A stretch of DNA of 60,078 nucleotides from Pseudomonas entomophila (GTDB lineage: Bacteria > Pseudomonadota > Gammaproteobacteria > Pseudomonadales > Pseudomonadaceae): assembly GCF_029478665.1 (NCBI RefSeq), contig NZ_JARPQB010000035.1:1-60078 (forward strand). Direction: 5' to 3'. Shown here one piece after another: positions 42,140 through 50,319 of this stretch. The notes under the pieces were generated by a model. That model made no database searches. It saw only the letters and a list, made by a program, of their open reading frames with translations, and had not been told where the DNA came from. Made by a program: the position numbers and the translations under genes. Position 1 is the stretch's first letter, and each line of letters starts with the position of its first letter.

Positions 42140-42300
42140 TGTCCTGTCTCGGAAATAAGCTGTTCACTTTTGGCGGCGTCTTGGGCGCCCGGCCAGCGTT
42201 GCCACTCCTCGCCATAGCCCTGCTATGACTCGTCGCGGCGCCTCGGCCGAACACCCAAGCCACTCGCCAAAAGAGAACGTATTTCCGAGACAGGACACTA
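42137..42300. mobile_element. MITE-like inverted-repeat element, 164 bp
   Basis: Exact 21-base terminal inverted repeats at 42137-42157 and 42280-42300 (TAGTGTCCTGTCTCGG.. ends) enclose further symmetric blocks: CTTTTGGCG at 42167-42175 against CGCCAAAAG at 42265-42273, and CTTGGG at 42180-42185 against CCCAAG at 42254-42259. It codes for nothing obvious. The layout fits a MITE or a big hairpin. Its two ends supply the TAG stops of both flanking converging genes. A CTAG sits at each boundary. Confidence 0.65.
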
Positions 42301-42687
42301 GAACAGCGCCTTGGGCATGAACACCAGCCTGATCGGCACGTCGTGCTTGTAGGTTGCCGCCGCAGGGCCGGCGTCGGCCGTGAAGTCCGGGTGCCAGGCG
42401 CGCAGTTCGTGGTCGGACAGCCATTCGAGTTGCAGCTGGTTCTCCGGCGCCGCCGTGTCGAACTGCACCAGCGGATTGACCGCCGACTGGCATTCGGCCG
42501 ACTGGCCGGGCTCGAGCACCGAGACCTGGAGCTTCTCGCTCCAGGCGAGCGCGCCGCTCTGCGGGCACTTGCGCACCTCGACGTGGTAGCGCCCGTTGGG
42601 TGACGGCAGGTCGGCGACGATCTGGTCGGGGCCGCAGGCGGCCAGCAGGGCAGTAGACAACAGCAGGGGCAGGGCGGTCTTGTTCAT
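42298..42687 (-). CDS. Lipoprotein of unknown function
   Basis: A 129-residue lipoprotein with signal peptide and LLAAC lipobox (Cys about 18). The mature part has strand-rich composition, cysteines in VRKCPQSG and SAECQSA that may pair, and QLEWLSDHELRAWHPDF. I do not assign a family. Its stop codon (42298-42300) is within the right end of the MITE-like element. Confidence 0.75.
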   Translation of the reverse strand: MNKTALPLLLSTALLAACGPDQIVADLPSPNGRYHVEVRKCPQSGALAWSEKLQVSVLEPGQSAECQSAVNPLVQFDTAAPENQLQLEWLSDHELRAWHPDFTADAGPAAATYKHDVPIRLVFMPKALF

Positions 42688-42792
42688 AGCGGCACTCCGT
42701 GCGCCTTGGCGCCCGACCGGCGGTATGCCGGGCAGGCATCGTCGTGATCGAAGGAAACCATAGACCAGGGAAGGTGGTCGTGGGGCGTATTG

Positions 42793-42835
42793 GCCCGGCC
42801 TTGCCGGGCATCGCCAGCAAGGCTGGCTCCTACCG
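42793..42835. repeat. REP-like element (GCCAGCAAGGCTGGCTCCTAC type)
   Basis: A fourth REP type, here a single copy with an adjacent GGCCCGGCCTTGCCGGGC palindrome, upstream of the YcaO gene. The same type makes the tandem array at 51721. Confidence 0.7.
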
Positions 42836-42933
42836 GTGAATCACTGGCAGCGCGCGGTCAACACTTCCCGGCAAAAATCCCGGATAATGCCCGCCATTCA
42901 TTTGTTCCCGCCCGCTTTCTGGTACCCCCGCGC

Positions 42934-45132
42934 ATGGAAATCAAGGTCAATTTTCTCGACAACCTCCGTCTCGAAGCCAAGTTCGACGACTTCACGGTGA
43001 TCGCCGACCAGCCGATCCGCTACAAGGGCGACGGCTCGGCCCCAGGGCCGTTCGACTACTTCCTGGCGTCGTCGGCCCTGTGCGCGGCGTACTTCGTCAA
43101 GCTGTACTGCCAGACCCGCGACATCCCCACGGAAAACATCCGCCTGTCGCAGAACAACATCGTCGACCCCGAGAACCGCTACAACCAGATCTTCAAGATC
43201 CAGGTCGAGCTGCCCGAGGATATCTCCGAGAAGGACCGCCAGGGCATCCTGCGCTCGATCGACCGCTGCACCGTCAAGAAGGTGGTGCAGACCGGCCCCG
43301 AGTTCATCATCGAGGAGGTCGACAACCTCGACGCCGACGCCCAGGCGCTGCTGATGCCGGTATCGGACAGCACCACCTACATTCCGGGCAAGGACCTGCC
43401 GCTGGAGCAGACCATCGCCAATATGTCGGCGATCCTGGCGGGCCTGGGGATGAAGATCGAGATCGCCTCGTGGCGCAACATCGTGCCCAACGTCTGGTCG
43501 CTGCATGTGCGCGACGCGCAGTCGCCGATGTGCTTCACCAACGGCAAGGGCGCCACCAAGGAAGCCGCGCTGGCCTCGGCGCTGGGCGAGTTCATCGAGC
43601 GGTTGAACTGCAACTTCTTCTACAACGACCAGTTCTGGGGCGAGGACATCGCCAACGCGCCGTTCGTGCACTATCCGAACGAGCAGTGGTTCAAGCCCGG
43701 GCCCAAGGATGCGCTGCCGGCCGAGATCCTTGACGAGTACTGCCTGGAAGTCTTCAACCCGGACGGCGAGCTGCGCGGCTCGCACCTGTACGACACCAAC
43801 TCGGGCAACAAGGAGCGCGGCATCTGCTCGCTGCCATTCGTGCGCCAATCGGACGGTGAGACGGTGTACTTCCCGTCCAACCTGATCGAGAACCTGTACC
43901 TGAGCAACGGCATGAGCGCCGGCAACACCCTGGCCGAGGCGCAGGTGCAGTGCCTGTCGGAAATCTTCGAGCGGGCGGTCAAGCGCGAAATCCTCGAAGG
44001 CGAGCTGTGCCTGCCGGATGTGCCTCAAGAGGTGCTGGCCAAGTACCCCGGTATCGTCGCCGGTATCCAGGGGCTGGAGGAGCAGGGCTTCCCGGTGCTG
44101 GTCAAGGATGCGTCGCTGGGCGGCGAGTTCCCGGTGATGTGCGTGACCTTGATGAACCCGCGCACCGGTGGCGTGTTCGCCTCGTTCGGCGCCCACCCAA
44201 GCTTCGAGGTGGCATTGGAGCGCAGCCTCACCGAACTGTTGCAGGGGCGCAGCTTCGAGGGCCTGAACGACCTGCCGCAACCCACCTTCGAAAGCCACGC
44301 GCTGACCGAGCCGAACAACTTCGTCGAGCACTTCATCGACTCCAGCGGCGTGGTGTCGTGGCGCTTCTTCAGCGCCAAGGCCGACTTCGAGTTCGTCGAG
44401 TGGGACTTCAGCGGCCATGGCGAAGACTCCAACGTGCAGGAGGCGCAGACCCTGTTCGGCATCCTCGAGGACCTGGGCAAGGAGGTGTACATGGCCGTGT
44501 ACGACGACCTCGGCGCCACCGCCTGCCGCATCCTGGTGCCAGGCTACTCGGAGATCTACCCGGTCGAGGACCTGATCTGGGACAACACCAACCGGGCGTT
44601 GGGTTTCCGTTCCGACATCCTCAACCTGCACCAACTCGACAACCGTTCGCTGAAGCTGCTGCTCAAGCGCCTGGACAATGCCGAGGTGGACGACTACACC
44701 ACCATCACCACGCTGATCGGCGTCGAGTTCGACGACAACACGGTCTGGGGCCAGCTCACCATCCTTGAGCTGAAGCTGCTGGTCCACCTGGTGCTGCAGC
44801 GCTTCGAGGACGCCAAGGAACTGGTCGAGATGTTCCTGCAGTTCAACGACAACACCGTCGAGCGCGGGCTGTTCTACCAGGCGCTCAACGTGGTGCTGGA
44901 GGTGGTGCTGGACGATGAACTGGAGATGGCCGACTACGAGTTTAACTTCCGCCGGATGTTCGGCAACGAGCGGATGGACGCGGTGCTGGGGTCGGTGGAC
45001 GGCAGCGTGCGCTTCCATGGGCTGACGCCGACCAGCATGAAGCTGGAAGGGCTGGACCGGCACCTGCGCCTGGTCGAGAGCTACAAGAAGCTGCACGCGG
45101 CGCGGGCTCGTGCGGCGGGGTTGGCTGGTTGA
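42934..45132 (+). CDS. ycaO: OsmC-YcaO fusion protein
   Basis: A 732-residue protein. An N-terminal OsmC-like domain (about 1-135; the GDGSAPGPFDYFLASSALCAAYFVK region holds the cysteine) precedes a YcaO cyclodehydratase-type domain (about 150-560; ALGEFIERLN near 214-223 is the nucleotide/Mg motif) and a helical C-terminal part resembling the TPR-like end of E. coli YcaO. E. coli YcaO is tied to RimO-dependent methylthiolation of ribosomal protein S12. The fused OsmC is known from other gamma-proteobacteria. No PxPxP end is present, so it looks like the E. coli type, not a classic azoline RiPP enzyme. Confidence 0.92.
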   Translation: MEIKVNFLDNLRLEAKFDDFTVIADQPIRYKGDGSAPGPFDYFLASSALCAAYFVKLYCQTRDIPTENIRLSQNNIVDPENRYNQIFKIQVELPEDISEKDRQGILRSIDRCTVKKVVQTGPEFIIEEVDNLDADAQALLMPVSDSTTYIPGKDLPLEQTIANMSAILAGLGMKIEIASWRNIVPNVWSLHVRDAQSPMCFTNGKGATKEAALASALGEFIERLNCNFFYNDQFWGEDIANAPFVHYPNEQWFKPGPKDALPAEILDEYCLEVFNPDGELRGSHLYDTNSGNKERGICSLPFVRQSDGETVYFPSNLIENLYLSNGMSAGNTLAEAQVQCLSEIFERAVKREILEGELCLPDVPQEVLAKYPGIVAGIQGLEEQGFPVLVKDASLGGEFPVMCVTLMNPRTGGVFASFGAHPSFEVALERSLTELLQGRSFEGLNDLPQPTFESHALTEPNNFVEHFIDSSGVVSWRFFSAKADFEFVEWDFSGHGEDSNVQEAQTLFGILEDLGKEVYMAVYDDLGATACRILVPGYSEIYPVEDLIWDNTNRALGFRSDILNLHQLDNRSLKLLLKRLDNAEVDDYTTITTLIGVEFDDNTVWGQLTILELKLLVHLVLQRFEDAKELVEMFLQFNDNTVERGLFYQALNVVLEVVLDDELEMADYEFNFRRMFGNERMDAVLGSVDGSVRFHGLTPTSMKLEGLDRHLRLVESYKKLHAARARAAGLAG

Positions 45133-45180
45133 GGTATCCGGTTGCTCCAAGGCGTTCGACGGTCGTGTCGCAGCGCGTTT

Positions 45181-45310
45181 GAGATCGAGCGCCGCTCGTG
45201 CGGCGCATCGCGGATAAATCCGCTCCTACCAGGGCCCGTTATGCCTGGATGGGACACGGTTGCCTGGCGGGTGTAGGAGCGGATTTATCCGCGATGCGGC
45301 GCTCGATCTG
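45181..45310. repeat. Inverted pair of REP elements (CGGATAAATCCGCTCCTAC variant)
   Basis: REP copies at 45181-45230 and, inverted, 45273-45310 carry AAATC where other copies have GAATC. They fill much of the 352 bases between the YcaO gene and the first small peptide gene; the rest (45311-45484) must hold the peptide promoter but shows no clear box. Confidence 0.8.
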
Positions 45311-45484
45311 CAGAGCACTGCAACGCCGCTGCCAAGCACCTGCTCGCCATCACGCGATCAAAACCATCCAAATGAGCGCGACACTGCGCCACGCTTGTCA
45401 GGCCGACCCCAAGGTCACATGCTGACGCCCACGTCACCGTGCGTTACACGGATCGTTGTCGATGTCTCGACCAAGGAGGTCAAG

Positions 45485-45628
45485 GTGAAAAGAAAACTGC
45501 TGGCAGCGTCGGCGCTGCTGTGGATGTTCTCGCTGAATGCACAGGCGGACTGCGCGGTGCTGGGCCCGTGGGAAGACCCGTGCTCGGGCGCGGTGCTTGG
45601 GCCAACGGTTTGCGTGTGCGAGCGTTGA
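45485..45628 (+). CDS. Small secreted Cys-rich peptide 1
   Basis: A 47-residue product starting at GTG 45485, with AAGGAGG at 45473-45479 five bases before it. The signal peptide (RKLLAASALLWMFSLNAQA) leaves a mature peptide of about 26 residues beginning DCAVLGPWEDPC and ending CVCER. Four cysteines follow the scheme C-x2-LGP-x2-DPC-x3-LGP-x2-CVC (roughly), shared with the next gene. The GP blocks form an internal repeat. I know no family. Two disulfides are likely in the periplasm or outside. It is not an obvious toxin or bacteriocin, since no immunity gene is near. Confidence 0.65.
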   Translation: MKRKLLAASALLWMFSLNAQADCAVLGPWEDPCSGAVLGPTVCVCER

Positions 45629-45659
45629 TGCCCTTTTTCTGATGACAAGGAGGTTGCCA

Positions 45660-45797
45660 ATGAAGAAAGCGTTGCTGGCTGTGCTGTTGACCTGGGGCGT
45701 CGCGCTGACCGCCCAGGCGTCCTGCCCGGTGTTCGGCCCATCCAAGGACCCGTGTGCGGGGCCGGTGTTCGGGCCGTCCACCTGCGTCTGCCCTTGA
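45660..45797 (+). CDS. Small secreted Cys-rich peptide 2
   Basis: A 45-residue product, ATG 45660 with AAGGAGG upstream. After a Sec signal (KKALLAVLLTWGVALTAQA) the mature peptide reads SCPVFGPSKDPCAGP and then VFGPSTCVCP, clearly the sister of the peptide 31 bases upstream (same cysteine spacing, same GP and DPC blocks, LGP replaced by FGP). The pair arose by duplication. A Rho-independent terminator follows at 45817-45840. Confidence 0.68.
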   Translation: MKKALLAVLLTWGVALTAQASCPVFGPSKDPCAGPVFGPSTCVCP

Positions 45798-45816
45798 GCT
45801 GATCGAGGGATATGAG

Positions 45817-45840
45817 AAAGGGCCGCTTTGCGGCCCTTTT
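45817..45840 (+). terminator. Rho-independent terminator after the peptide genes
   Basis: AAAGGGCCGC, loop TTT, GCGGCCCTTT, then T. A perfect 10-bp GC-rich stem 19 bases after the second peptide stop. It also lies just past the 3' end of the opposing GNAT gene and may serve both. Confidence 0.9.
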
Positions 45841-45853
45841 GCGTTGTGCAGGG

Positions 45854-46360
45854 TTACTCGGTGGCGGAAAAGGCGTCGTGATACCGCACTGTGCCCTGCG
45901 CCATCGCGTCGTCGAAGGCCAGGGCCTGGAAGTACTCGGCAGGGACGCCCGGCAGCGTCAGCCCCGGTTGGGGCTTGAAGCCGAACCTGGCGTAGTACGC
46001 CGGGTCACCCAACACCACGCAACCGGCACCGCCCATGCGCTGCAACTCGGCCAATGCGGCCTTCATCAGCAGCGACCCGATGCCTTGGCCCTGGCGGGCC
46101 GGCAGCACCGAGATCGGCCCCAGGCCGAACCAGCCGCTCAGGCCTGATGACAGGGTCACCGGGGAGAGTGCGACATGGCCAACCAGGCTGTCGCCCTCGA
46201 CGGCCACCAGCGACACGCTGAGTTGCCCCGCCCGGCGCAGGGCGTCGACGATGAAGTGCTCGGTATGGCTGGAGTGCTCGGCGTTGGCAAAGGCCGCCTC
46301 GGTCAGGCGGTTGATGTTGGGGATGTCTTCAGGTCGTTCGTTGCGCAGTGTGATGTTCAT
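45854..46360 (-). CDS. GNAT family N-acetyltransferase (YhbS-like)
   Basis: A 168-residue GNAT protein with the acetyl-CoA pyrophosphate loop RQGQGIGSLLM (near residue 90) and the C-terminal VVLGDPAYYARFGFKP segment, as in YhbS-type acetyltransferases. Substrate unknown. It starts two bases after the stop of the MerR-methyltransferase gene, so the two are translated from one message. Confidence 0.9.
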   Translation of the reverse strand: MNITLRNERPEDIPNINRLTEAAFANAEHSSHTEHFIVDALRRAGQLSVSLVAVEGDSLVGHVALSPVTLSSGLSGWFGLGPISVLPARQGQGIGSLLMKAALAELQRMGGAGCVVLGDPAYYARFGFKPQPGLTLPGVPAEYFQALAFDDAMAQGTVRYHDAFSATE

Positions 46361-46362
46361 AT

Positions 46363-47538
46363 TCAATCGCTTTGTTTTTGCAGGATGAACAGGTGATAGC
46401 CGTACTCGCCGAGGTGGCGCGCATGGATCTCCAGTTCGCGGGTGATGTCGGCCAACGCCTGGGAGGCGAAGGCAGTATTGTCCAGCGTGGCCAGGCGTTC
46501 CCGCAGCGGGCCGAGGTAGTTGTCCCAGGCCTGCTGGCTCATGGGGAAGTGCTGCAGTACCCGGTAGCCCAGTTTGCCGATGGCGGTCAGGCGTGATGCC
46601 ACGTTTTGCAGGTCGGGGTAGTTGGCCTGCCAGAACGCGCCGGCCTCGTCGGATAGCACATCGGCGACCTGGACCAGATCGCTGACCACCAGCACGCCCT
46701 GTGGCGCCAGGAACGCTCGCCAGTACTTCAGGGCCTGGGCGAAGCCCATGATGTAGGCGCAACCCTCGGCCCAGATCGTGTCGAACTGCCCGGCTGCGAA
46801 CGGCAGCGCGGTCATGCTCGCGCACACCTGGCGAACGCGCGCTTGCAGCCCCTTGGCCGCGAGCGCGTCGCCCAGGCGGCCGAGGTTGTGTTCATCGTTG
46901 TCCAGTGCGGTGATGGCGGCATGGCCGTGTGTTGCCAGCAGTGTGGTGCTGGCGCCTCGGCCGCAGCCGATCTCCAGCACCTTGGCTGGCGCGAAGGGCA
47001 GGGCCTGCAACGCTGCCAGGGTGTCTTCGGGCGAGCCGGGCCCGAGGCGCTGAAGGCCTTCGAACAGGTGCTCGAAGTCGGCCATGTAGCGTTCGTGTTC
47101 GTTCATGTCCTTCGATAACCATTTCAGGCGCAGGGCCTGTTTTTCGTTGAAGCCCTGCTTGCGCAGCCAGGCCAGGTGGGCGCCCGGCGCTTGATGTTCC
47201 AAGGCTTGGTGCCAGGGGCGCATGGAGGCCCGGCCCAGCATCGCGGCCAGCAGTTCCCGCGATTGCTGGCGGACGGCGATTTCTTCATCCAGCGTGCGCA
47301 GGCGGGCGAGCAGGGTGGGCCTGTCGATACGTGCCCCAAGGCACGCCTGGCATTCCTTGAGGGTCAGGCCGCCCGCCTGCAACTGCTGCAGCAACCGCAG
47401 CTGCTGCAGGTCCGCATCGCTGTAGCGGCGGTAGCCATTGGCCTCGCGGCTGGACCTGATCAGCCCGAGCTTTTCGTAATAGAGCAATGTCGAACGGCTG
47501 AGGCCCACCAAGGCCGCCAGTTCGGAAATGCGATACAT
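46363..47538 (-). CDS. MerR-type regulator fused to a SAM methyltransferase
   Basis: A 391-residue fusion. The N-terminus is a MerR HTH (YRISELAALVGLSRSTLLYYEKLGLI, then dimer helix to about 120). The C-terminal half (about 170-390) is a class I methyltransferase with motif I VLEIGCGRGAST and FDTIWAEGCAYIMGF. A similar domain pair is known in some proteobacteria, with unclear role. It may bind a small molecule, methylate it and regulate the operon with the downstream GNAT enzyme. Such a pair could modify an antibiotic or other toxic compound. Confidence 0.88.
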   Translation of the reverse strand: MYRISELAALVGLSRSTLLYYEKLGLIRSSREANGYRRYSDADLQQLRLLQQLQAGGLTLKECQACLGARIDRPTLLARLRTLDEEIAVRQQSRELLAAMLGRASMRPWHQALEHQAPGAHLAWLRKQGFNEKQALRLKWLSKDMNEHERYMADFEHLFEGLQRLGPGSPEDTLAALQALPFAPAKVLEIGCGRGASTTLLATHGHAAITALDNDEHNLGRLGDALAAKGLQARVRQVCASMTALPFAAGQFDTIWAEGCAYIMGFAQALKYWRAFLAPQGVLVVSDLVQVADVLSDEAGAFWQANYPDLQNVASRLTAIGKLGYRVLQHFPMSQQAWDNYLGPLRERLATLDNTAFASQALADITRELEIHARHLGEYGYHLFILQKQSD

Positions 47539-47652
47539 CGGCGTTCACCTCACTGTGTTGGGGGCGACCTTGAACTATGAAGTTATAGACAGGTAAAGGG
47601 GGTGGCCTGTTGGTTTTTGATGGGGGGTTTGCCGGAAGAGATGCAGGGGTTG

Positions 47653-47800
47653 TGAGATCGAGCGCCGCCCGTGCAGCGCATCGCGGATGAATCCGCTCCT
47701 ACACGTTTGTTGCAACGTGGCCTGTTGGTACGACGCGCTTGCTACCTGCCTGTAGGAGCGGATTCATCCGCGATGCGCCGCGCGGGCGGCGCTCGATCTG
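47653..47800. repeat. Inverted pair of REP elements (CGGATGAATCCGCTCCTAC family)
   Basis: REP copies at 47653-47703 and, inverted, 47752-47800 lie in the 343-base gap between the divergent MerR-methyltransferase and MscS genes. Confidence 0.85.
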
Positions 47801-47881
47801 ACCCGCAACCACAAGTCCTGATCCAGCCGGTACAGCTGTGCTATCACTACAGCATTCCACATGGAGGCCGGGGGGCCCGTG

Positions 47882-49510
47882 ATGAAGCGCCTGTTCTTCC
47901 TGCTGCTTGTGTGTTGCACCCTGCTGCCGGCCTGGGCCTTGGGCAACGAACCCGTGGGCACTAACACCGACGGCACACCTGGCGAACCCGCCGAGCTGCG
48001 CATCGCCAACCGCAGTATCTTCACCTTCCATGCCACGTTGCTTGGCGAGACCCCCGCCGCACGGGCACAGCGGGCCGCCATGGTGATCGACGACGTGTTG
48101 CGTGGCACCGACGAACTCAAGGTCAGCGTCGACCCGATCATGCACAGCCACCTGGTGCTGCTGGGCGGGCGGCGTGCGTTCATCGTCGCCCCCCAGGACC
48201 TGGGGCTGGAGGGCGGCGACACCCGCGCGGCGGCCGAGCAGGCCGCCGCCGTCCTGCGCCAGGTCGTCGAAGAGTCGGGCGAGGCGCGCAACCTGCATTT
48301 CCTGTTCAAGGCGCTGGGCTACTCGGCGTTGGCCAGTGTGATCTACCTGGCGCTGATAAAGGCCGCCAACCTGGCGCGGCGCAAGCTGCGTGGCCGGCTG
48401 CCGCAACTGATGCGCGAGCGCGCCTACCAACTGCGCGTCGGGCAACTGCCGTTGTTCGACATGCAGTACGTGTACTTTCTGATCGACCGTCTGTTGCGCC
48501 TGCTGTACTGGGGCGTGGTGCTGCTGCTGAGCTACCAGTGGCTGAGCTTCGTGCTGTCGCAGTTCCCTTACACCCGGCCCTGGGGCGAAAGCCTCAACGT
48601 GCACCTGCTCGACCTGCTGCGTTACCTGCTCGATGGCATCCTCCACGCCATCCCAGGTATCGCCGTGGCCGTGCTGATCTTTTTCATCGCCCGTGGCATC
48701 AGCGGGTTCAGTCGCCGCTTGCTGGAGCGCATGGCGCGCCCAGGGACGCTCAACTGGCTGACGGAAGAAACCCTGCAGCCCACCACGCGCCTGACTTCGC
48801 TGGCGATCTGGCTGTTCGCCCTGGTGATGGCCTACCCGTACCTGCCGGGCTCGGGGACCGATGCCTTCAAAGGCCTGTCGGTGCTGCTCGGCCTGATGAT
48901 CTCCCTGGGTGCCTCCAGTGTGGTGGGGCAGGCGGCGGCCGGGTTGATCCTCACCTACTCACGCACGCTGAAGGCCGGGGAGTATGTGCGCGTGGGCGAC
49001 AACGAGGGCACGGTGACCGAGGTGGGCATGTTCAACACCACGATCCGCACCGGGCTTGGCGAGGTGCTGACCTTGCCCAACTCGATGATTACCGGCTCCG
49101 TGACGCGCAACTATTCGCGGGTGGTCCAGGGCCAGGGCTATATCGTCGACACCGTGGTCACCATTGGCTACGACACACCCTGGCGCCAGGTCGAGGCCAT
49201 GCTGATCGAGGCCGCGACGCGCACCGAGGGGATCGTCGCCACGCCCAGGCCGCAGGTGTTCCAGACTGGGCTTTCGGACTTCTATCCCGAATACCGCCTG
49301 GTGGCCCAGGCGATCCCCAGCGAGCCGAGGCCACGGGCGGAGCTGCTGAGCCTGCTGCACGCCAATATCCAGGATGTATTCAACGAACATGGCGTGCAGA
49401 TCATGTCGCCGCACTACCTGGGCGACCCGGCGCAGGCGAAGTGGGTGCCACGGGACAAGTGGTTCTCGGCACCTGCCCGGGATCCTGGCGAGGGCAGCGA
49501 AAAGAACTGA
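47882..49510 (+). CDS. MscS-family mechanosensitive channel
   Basis: A 542-residue protein with a signal peptide, a periplasmic N-terminal domain (to about 130), four or five membrane helices and an MscS core. The pore helix and beta domain are ISLGASSVVGQAAAGLILTYSRTLKAGEYVRVGDNEGTVTEVG (about 345-385) and EVLTLPNSMI. The C-terminal alpha/beta domain is complete. It protects against hypo-osmotic shock or senses membrane tension. Larger than E. coli MscS (286), so of the YnaI/YbdG/MscK-like extended type. ATG 47882 is preferred. Confidence 0.92.
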   Translation: MKRLFFLLLVCCTLLPAWALGNEPVGTNTDGTPGEPAELRIANRSIFTFHATLLGETPAARAQRAAMVIDDVLRGTDELKVSVDPIMHSHLVLLGGRRAFIVAPQDLGLEGGDTRAAAEQAAAVLRQVVEESGEARNLHFLFKALGYSALASVIYLALIKAANLARRKLRGRLPQLMRERAYQLRVGQLPLFDMQYVYFLIDRLLRLLYWGVVLLLSYQWLSFVLSQFPYTRPWGESLNVHLLDLLRYLLDGILHAIPGIAVAVLIFFIARGISGFSRRLLERMARPGTLNWLTEETLQPTTRLTSLAIWLFALVMAYPYLPGSGTDAFKGLSVLLGLMISLGASSVVGQAAAGLILTYSRTLKAGEYVRVGDNEGTVTEVGMFNTTIRTGLGEVLTLPNSMITGSVTRNYSRVVQGQGYIVDTVVTIGYDTPWRQVEAMLIEAATRTEGIVATPRPQVFQTGLSDFYPEYRLVAQAIPSEPRPRAELLSLLHANIQDVFNEHGVQIMSPHYLGDPAQAKWVPRDKWFSAPARDPGEGSEKN

Positions 49511-49522
49511 CCCGCCGCGCAC

Positions 49523-50227
49523 TCACACGCTGCGCGTCAGCCCGCCATCGACCTTGATGTTCTGCCCGGTGATGTAGGCGGCGCCGTCGCTGGCCAGGAA
49601 GGCGATGGTGGCGGCGATCTCCTCGCTGGTGCCGTAGCGCTTGAGCGGCACGCTGTCGCGGCGTTGCTCGGTGGCCGGCAGGCTGTCGATCCAGCCGGGC
49701 AGGACGTTGTTGATGCGCACGTTGTCGCCGGCGAACTCGTCGGCGAAGATCTTGGTGAACGCCGCCAGGCCTGAGCGGAACACCGCGGAAGTGGGGAACA
49801 GGGCGCTGGGTTCGAAGGCCCAGGCGGTGGAGATGTTGATGATCACCCCGGCCTTCTGCCGTTGCATGATCGGTGTCACCAGGCGGGCCGGGCGGATGAC
49901 GTTGAGCAGGTAGGTGTCCATGCCCTTGTGCCAGTCCTCGTCGCTGATCTCGAGGATCGGCGCGCGCGGGCCGTGGCCGGCGCTGTTGACCAGCACGTCG
50001 ATGCGCCCCCACTTGGCCATGACGGTGTCGACCAGGCGTTGCAGGTCATCCACCGACTGGTTGCTGCCGGTGATGCCCACGCCACCCAGTTCATCGGCCA
50101 GGGCCTCGCCCTTGCCCGACGACGACAGGATCCCGACCTTGTAGCCGTCGGCGGCCAGGCGCCGCGCCGCGGCCGCCCCCATGCCGCTGCCACCGGCGGT
50201 GATGATCGCTACTTTTTCGACTGACAT
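49523..50227 (-). CDS. SDR family protein with altered catalytic site
   Basis: A 234-residue short-chain dehydrogenase fold. The cofactor loop is TAGGSGMGAAAAR and NSAGHGPRAP follows where NNAG is usual. The usual Y-x3-K site is replaced: SAVFRSGLAAFTK has Phe at the Tyr place and Gly at the Lys place. The C-terminus DGAAYITGQNIKVDGGLTRSV is normal. The protein may act on other chemistry, or bind NAD(P) without the usual reaction. It is 92 bases downstream of a LysR gene on the same strand. Confidence 0.85.
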   Translation of the reverse strand: MSVEKVAIITAGGSGMGAAAARRLAADGYKVGILSSSGKGEALADELGGVGITGSNQSVDDLQRLVDTVMAKWGRIDVLVNSAGHGPRAPILEISDEDWHKGMDTYLLNVIRPARLVTPIMQRQKAGVIINISTAWAFEPSALFPTSAVFRSGLAAFTKIFADEFAGDNVRINNVLPGWIDSLPATEQRRDSVPLKRYGTSEEIAATIAFLASDGAAYITGQNIKVDGGLTRSV

Positions 50228-50319
50228 GCTGCCTCCAGGTAAATGCCTTGACTGAGGCTGTAACCCTAGCAGCACGACGTGGGGCGAGGGAGGCAGCCGG
50301 GCTTTGCAGAGCCAGTAGC

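Noticed and set aside
45485..45797. Small Cys-rich peptides as substrates of the neighbouring YcaO
   Set aside because: The YcaO is of E. coli type (no azoline-type partner or PxPxP end), the peptides have Sec signals, and a REP pair and 350 bases lie between. Kept as separate findings.
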